Assembly (NCBI GenBank): GCA_030620095.1
Contig: JAUTXW010001345.1
Location: 323,001-387,000 of the forward strand
Length of the DNA stretch: 64,000 bases
Source: Kuschelorhynchus macadamiae
Taxonomy: Eukaryota > Arthropoda > Insecta > Coleoptera > Curculionidae
Reading direction: 5' to 3'
In this document: positions 60,237 through 64,000 of the stretch, one piece after another
Position numbering within the stretch: position 1 is the stretch's first letter
How the letters are laid out: each line of letters opens with the position of its first letter
The notes under the pieces: generated by a model
Database searches by the model: none
The model's input: the letters and a program-made list of their open reading frames with translations, nothing else
What the model was told of the DNA's origin: nothing
Translations under genes and position numbers: made by a program

Positions 60237-61275
60237 CAAAAGATTTGTATAAACATGACAATCAAAAACAAAAGATGCGTTCATGGCCAACTTCGATGAA
60301 TTCGTCAATATATGGCCTTCTTTTTGTGGTGATATAAAAAGTGAATCTATATTAAAACCAGATTTTTTTTGTTAAAACTTATATTGTTAGGTCGGATCTG
60401 ACCTCCTGTTAGGATAGCCGAGGTTCGTCGATAAAACCATAATTAAAGCCATAAGCCATTATTAAAGCTATGTTAAGCTAATATCAAATCATCGACGTTT
60501 AGATTTGAAATACGCGAGCACTCTAAATTAGTGGAATGGGTTGACTTCTGCGCTATCCTGAGACGCTCGTGGGAATCTGATGGATTTCATTATTTCAAAT
60601 TCATCGGTGTTGCCAGTCTATTACAATCATAATAAATCTATAACTACTTGAATAGATCTATTACCTTTTAACCAATTCTATTATTAATTCTAAATCTATT
60701 ACTATTTTTATCTTAGTTAAAGTGATAACCTTTATTTTAATCGTTCGGTTTTCAGACGGTCAAGCGCTGTTCATTGCTTGGGTTTTAAGACAATCGTTTC
60801 TACTGATAATACTTTTAAAGGGTCGCACACACGGCAAAATGCATACTTTAGGTGGACAAAAATACTTCTTTAGTAAAAACTACCAATTGGTGCTACTTTA
60901 TGGTAAAATATTGCAAAAAATAAGTATATTGATTAAATAAAATTACCTAAATAAAGGTTAGACGAAAAAATTGTCCCAAGCAGATAAAGGTCCAAGAAAT
61001 GCGCGGAGTTATCTGATACTGGTTTTCATTCTTAGTTTTCTAAAATCGTTCTTAATATTAAAATTAATTCGGCCTGGCTAAAAAACTACCTTACTTTGTT
61101 ACTGATGGCTTTAAATTTTTCCAACAAATTTGTTTAACATTACTGGATTCTATAAACATTTCTAATGGTACAATTGTCAACAGTATTATATGAATAAGGC
61201 GAACTATTTGAAATATTTTGTTGTATGACCCCCTGTACCATCTCACCCCCATTTATAAATCACATTGATTATGAA
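60237..61275. other. Spacer with family Y repeat
   Basis: 60340-60480 is a copy of dispersed family Y (see 21590-21720). The remainder shows nothing; frame 60722-60940 has no motif. Confidence 0.5.
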
Positions 61276-61279
61276 AACA

Positions 61280-61990
61280 TCAGCTTGAACTCTTTCTAAT
61301 ACTTCTAATTATATTTGCTTTAAACGTACGTACAGAAAGTGGTAATAAATCTTTTAGAAGCATTCTAGCTTCAGTTTCCACAGATATAACATCATATAGT
61401 GAATAAATATGGGCACCCTCTTTCTTAGCACCTCTTTGAATGTTAATATATTGTTCTTTTCCCAAGTCACATTCAATGATAAAACCTAACGTTTCCTCTG
61501 CAGTATAAGAGCAAAATTTCGATGTTGCTGATGGAAATTCATGGGCAATCTTCACGTTTTTGAGTCGTTAGGGAGTTGCGCTAACACCTAATTTTTCAGC
61601 CTCTGCTTCTAACAAGATACTTTTCTGTGGCACGTCGTGATTTTTGATTGCTATTTTCTGTTATCAAAGATTTAACGCATCTGGATTTGTTTTTTTTTGA
61701 AAGAATCAGAAAAATGACTTCTGAGGTCTGACTTTCCTTTAAAGGCATTTTCTTTGGTGTTATTGCCAGTTATTTTCGGAAAATTTACTTCAGTTTTAAG
61801 CTAATTGTCGTTTTTTTTGCAAAAAATACTCGATATTTCTATGACTAGCTCGCCATTTAGCACTACGTTTACTTAGGAATTTCTTAACAACGTCTTTTAC
61901 ATTTTTGGCACAATCTTGGTTAATATGTTTTTCCAATGTTTTACCAAATGGTAGTGCATTTGAGAGAATTTAATTTAAAAAAAATTTGCC
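61280..61990 (-). pseudogene. Pseudogene of a second arthropod multicopy family (unnamed)
   Basis: Minus strand. Upstream broken part (61620-61930): NVKDVVKKFLSKRSAKWRAS, HRNIEYFLQK, a KGKSDLRSHFSDSSKK-like stretch and KSILLEAEAEKLGVSATP. Then open frame 61280-61555: IAHEFPSATSKFCSYTAEET, LGFIIECDLGKEQYINIQRG, KKEGAHIYSLYDVISVETEA. I associate this order (KW...HRNT, FSE-SKRRK-like, then SLY-L-KAK) with uncharacterised multicopy proteins in arthropods; the association is from memory of the family pattern and is not certain. Several frameshifts and stops are present. Function unknown. Confidence 0.55.
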
Positions 61991-62645
61991 CTTGGAGTGC
62001 GCAAAATACTTTTAGATTAGTGGCCCGCTTCGTCTTAGAAATAACTGTTTGATTTGTGTGATATTCTGTAATCAAAGAGCTATTTCAGAGAAAATGCACT
62101 TTTCTGCACTCTAATTTTTTGATATATTGAAAATTAATATTTAATCTTATCTCTTCTGTATAGAACTTTATGGGACTCGTTGGGACTTTTTTATAGGACT
62201 TACCGAAAGTTAAATTAAAATTTAAAAACATATAAAATTGTTATAAAATGTCTAATTATTAAAATGCGAAAAATATATAGTAAACAAGTAAATACAAAAT
62301 ATTATCCACATACCTACAGGTTCCGAATCTATAGATTCAACTAGTTCTAACTTGTTTTACTAGCGGACACGCTTACAACGCGAATAATTGAACGCGACTG
62401 ATAATATGAGAGCCTGATTAAATTGCTTTATTTTGGAGGTGTATTGCTGCGTTATGTTGCCAGAGATATTAATAATTTTTTTGAAATAATGTTGTCAAAT
62501 ATACGTGAAAACATTTATAAACATAAATAGTCGCGTTTGATCATACTGAAAAATTGTATTTATGTCCATCTAAATTATGCATTTTTCCGTGTGAGGGTCG
62601 CTGGGAAACATTGAGTCAATATTTTCTTTATAAAGAATCTTATTC
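61991..62645. other. AT-rich spacer
   Basis: No feature recognised. Confidence 0.5.
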
Positions 62646-62649
62646 AATT

Positions 62650-64000
62650 TTCTTCTTTTACTTCCCTCGTGAAAGGAAAGTATCGTAATCGTGAAAAAAT
62701 CACCGTCCGAAATTTTTTCAGATCTTTACGTTTCCCTAGATGCCGACAAACATGTTTTCTCAGTTCCGTCGGTCTGTCTGTCTGTCTGTCGTGTGTCTGT
62801 TCATGGTATTGCTAAAAAACTACTTAATCGATAGACTTTGTTTCATCAAAAATTAGGGGTCATATGGGGATGTCCTGGTTACATTTTGGTAAAAGTCCAA
62901 TATGGCAAAACAAAATGGCGGCCTAGTGAAATATTAAAAAAAATATTACTAAAAAATTAATTAACCAATTTATCTCAAATTTTAGACAAAGTATTATGTA
63001 GCAATCAACTGGTAAACTTTTGGTATGAACCCAAGCTGGCGGAACAAAATGGCGGATTATTATTTAATAATTCAGCTTAAATAAACTACTTAACGAATTA
63101 ATTTCCAATTACGTGCCATAAATAATTGTGACGGACCAACTAGTAAAACTGTGCTGTATGGTAAAACAAAATGGTGTCCTAGTAAAAAAAAATTATAGTA
63201 AAAAACTACTTGTTCAATTTATCTTTTAAAATTTGCCCAAAAATCAAGTATTACTTAGGAATCAACCGACAAAATTTTGGTACCAATCCAAAATGGCGGC
63301 TTAGTAAAGTATTTAAAAATTCAGTCTGAAAACTAGCTAAACTGTGGTACTAATTCAACAAAACGGAATAAAATGGCGGCTAAATTTAATATTTGTAATA
63401 GTGAAAAAATCACCTTAGGTTTTACACATCTTCACGTTTTAGCGTTCCTAGATGCCAAAAAATATGTTTTATCGATCAAAAATTAAGGGTCAAATGGGGA
63501 TGACCTGGTAATCATTGGTAAAGATCCAATATGCGGGAATAAGATGGCAGACTAGTGAAACGTTAAAAAAATATTACTCTAAAAACTAATTCTCAAGTTT
63601 TGCACGAAAATCGAGTGTTATATAGGGATGAGCTGGTAACATTTTGGTATAAATATAAGATAGCAAAACAAAATGGCGGCCTAATAAAATATATAAAAAA
63701 TCAGCCTGAAACCACTGCTTATTCATTTAATTTCAAATTCTGTGCAAGCATTAAGTGTGATAAAAAGTTATACTGATGAAGTTATGGTACGAATTCAAGG
63801 TATGGGAACATAATGACGAACAAAAAATTTTTTTAAAAAATCAACGAAATAAAATCTTATTCAATTGACTTTAAATTTTGCAGAAAAATTAAATGTGATA
63901 TAGAGAAAAACTTGTACGAACTCGACACGACCTATCAAAATGGCAGTGTGTGTTAACGTAAAAACTACTTATTGAATTTATTTTAAGTTATGCCCAAAAA
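62650..64000 (+). repeat. Repeat array with AAAATGGCGGC cores, copy 2 (runs off the window)
   Basis: Head sequence at 62650-62810: TTCCCTCGTGAAAGGAAAG, CGTAATCGTGAAAAAATC, CAGATCTTTACGTTTCCCT, ACATGTTTTCTCAGTTCCGT and a short (GTCT)n tract. Monomers follow with core positions about 62911, 63045, 63167, 63289, 63370, 63541, 63669, 63810 and 63936. Most spacings are 120-140 bases. Each monomer carries an AT-rich stretch, a CAAAATGGCGGC-like core and a TATC/TCAAATTTTGC-like stretch. A partial second head lies near 63400-63480. No coding capacity. Confidence 0.85.

Noticed and set aside
62765..62805. GTCT tract as a separate microsatellite
   Set aside because: It is a fixed part of the head of the AAAATGGCGGC repeat family and appears in shortened form in copy 1.

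Overview
This window looks like heterochromatin-like or intergenic DNA from an insect, possibly a beetle; the order is inferred, not shown. It is AT-rich, with long (AT)n tracts and almost no host coding sequence. It is packed with decayed transposable elements typical of arthropods: Tc1/mariner, hAT, Merlin, pogo/Jerky, Jockey/CR1-like non-LTR elements and a Penelope-like element. Most open reading frames are fragments of transposases or reverse transcriptases broken by frameshifts, stops and deletions. One short candidate host exon (23632-23862, minus) is the only sequence I would consider as a possible resident gene.

Layout. 0-8.5 kb: a non-LTR reverse transcriptase fused into a Tc1-like transposase relic, a dispersed repeat family, a second non-LTR fragment and a Merlin (IS1016/IS1595-type) relic. 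8.5-16.7 kb: a 1.06-kb hAT MITE with a perfect 8-bp target duplication, a third copy of the dispersed repeat, a solo-LTR-like unit with a heat-shock-type promoter and a mariner relic. 16.7-25.6 kb: fold-back repeats, (AT)n tracts, two tRNA-like units in inverted orientation and the candidate exon. 25.6-32.2 kb: pseudogenes of an unnamed arthropod multicopy family and of a pogo/Jerky transposase, a small hAT MITE and duplicated segments. 33-38.6 kb: hAT copy A and a 2.3-kb Penelope-like element. 39.3-44.3 kb: a 1.2-kb fold-back MITE, a mariner relic, a non-LTR relic with a poly(A) tail and a hAT MITE rich in TATCGATA-like sites. 44.3-54.4 kb: a tandem array of about 0.8-kb units interrupted by a nested mariner complex and hAT copy B. 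54.8-57.3 kb: an inverted/direct repeat complex, a 9-bp minisatellite and a repeat array. 57.8-60.2 kb: hAT copy C. 61.3-64 kb: another arthropod-family pseudogene and a repeat array with AAAATGGCGGC-like cores that runs off the end.

The most informative part is 44.3-54.4 kb. Neighbouring array units keep the empty target sites of both the outer mariner and hAT copy B, so both insertions can be proved and their boundaries fixed from the window alone. Inside the outer mariner sits a second mariner that has become a giant palindrome: its 3' arm is an inverted copy of its own 5' end, including the start of the transposase. Other points worth a second look are a hammerhead-ribozyme-like motif in the Penelope element, with a covarying relative 9.6 kb away, and the heat-shock-element array in the solo LTR.
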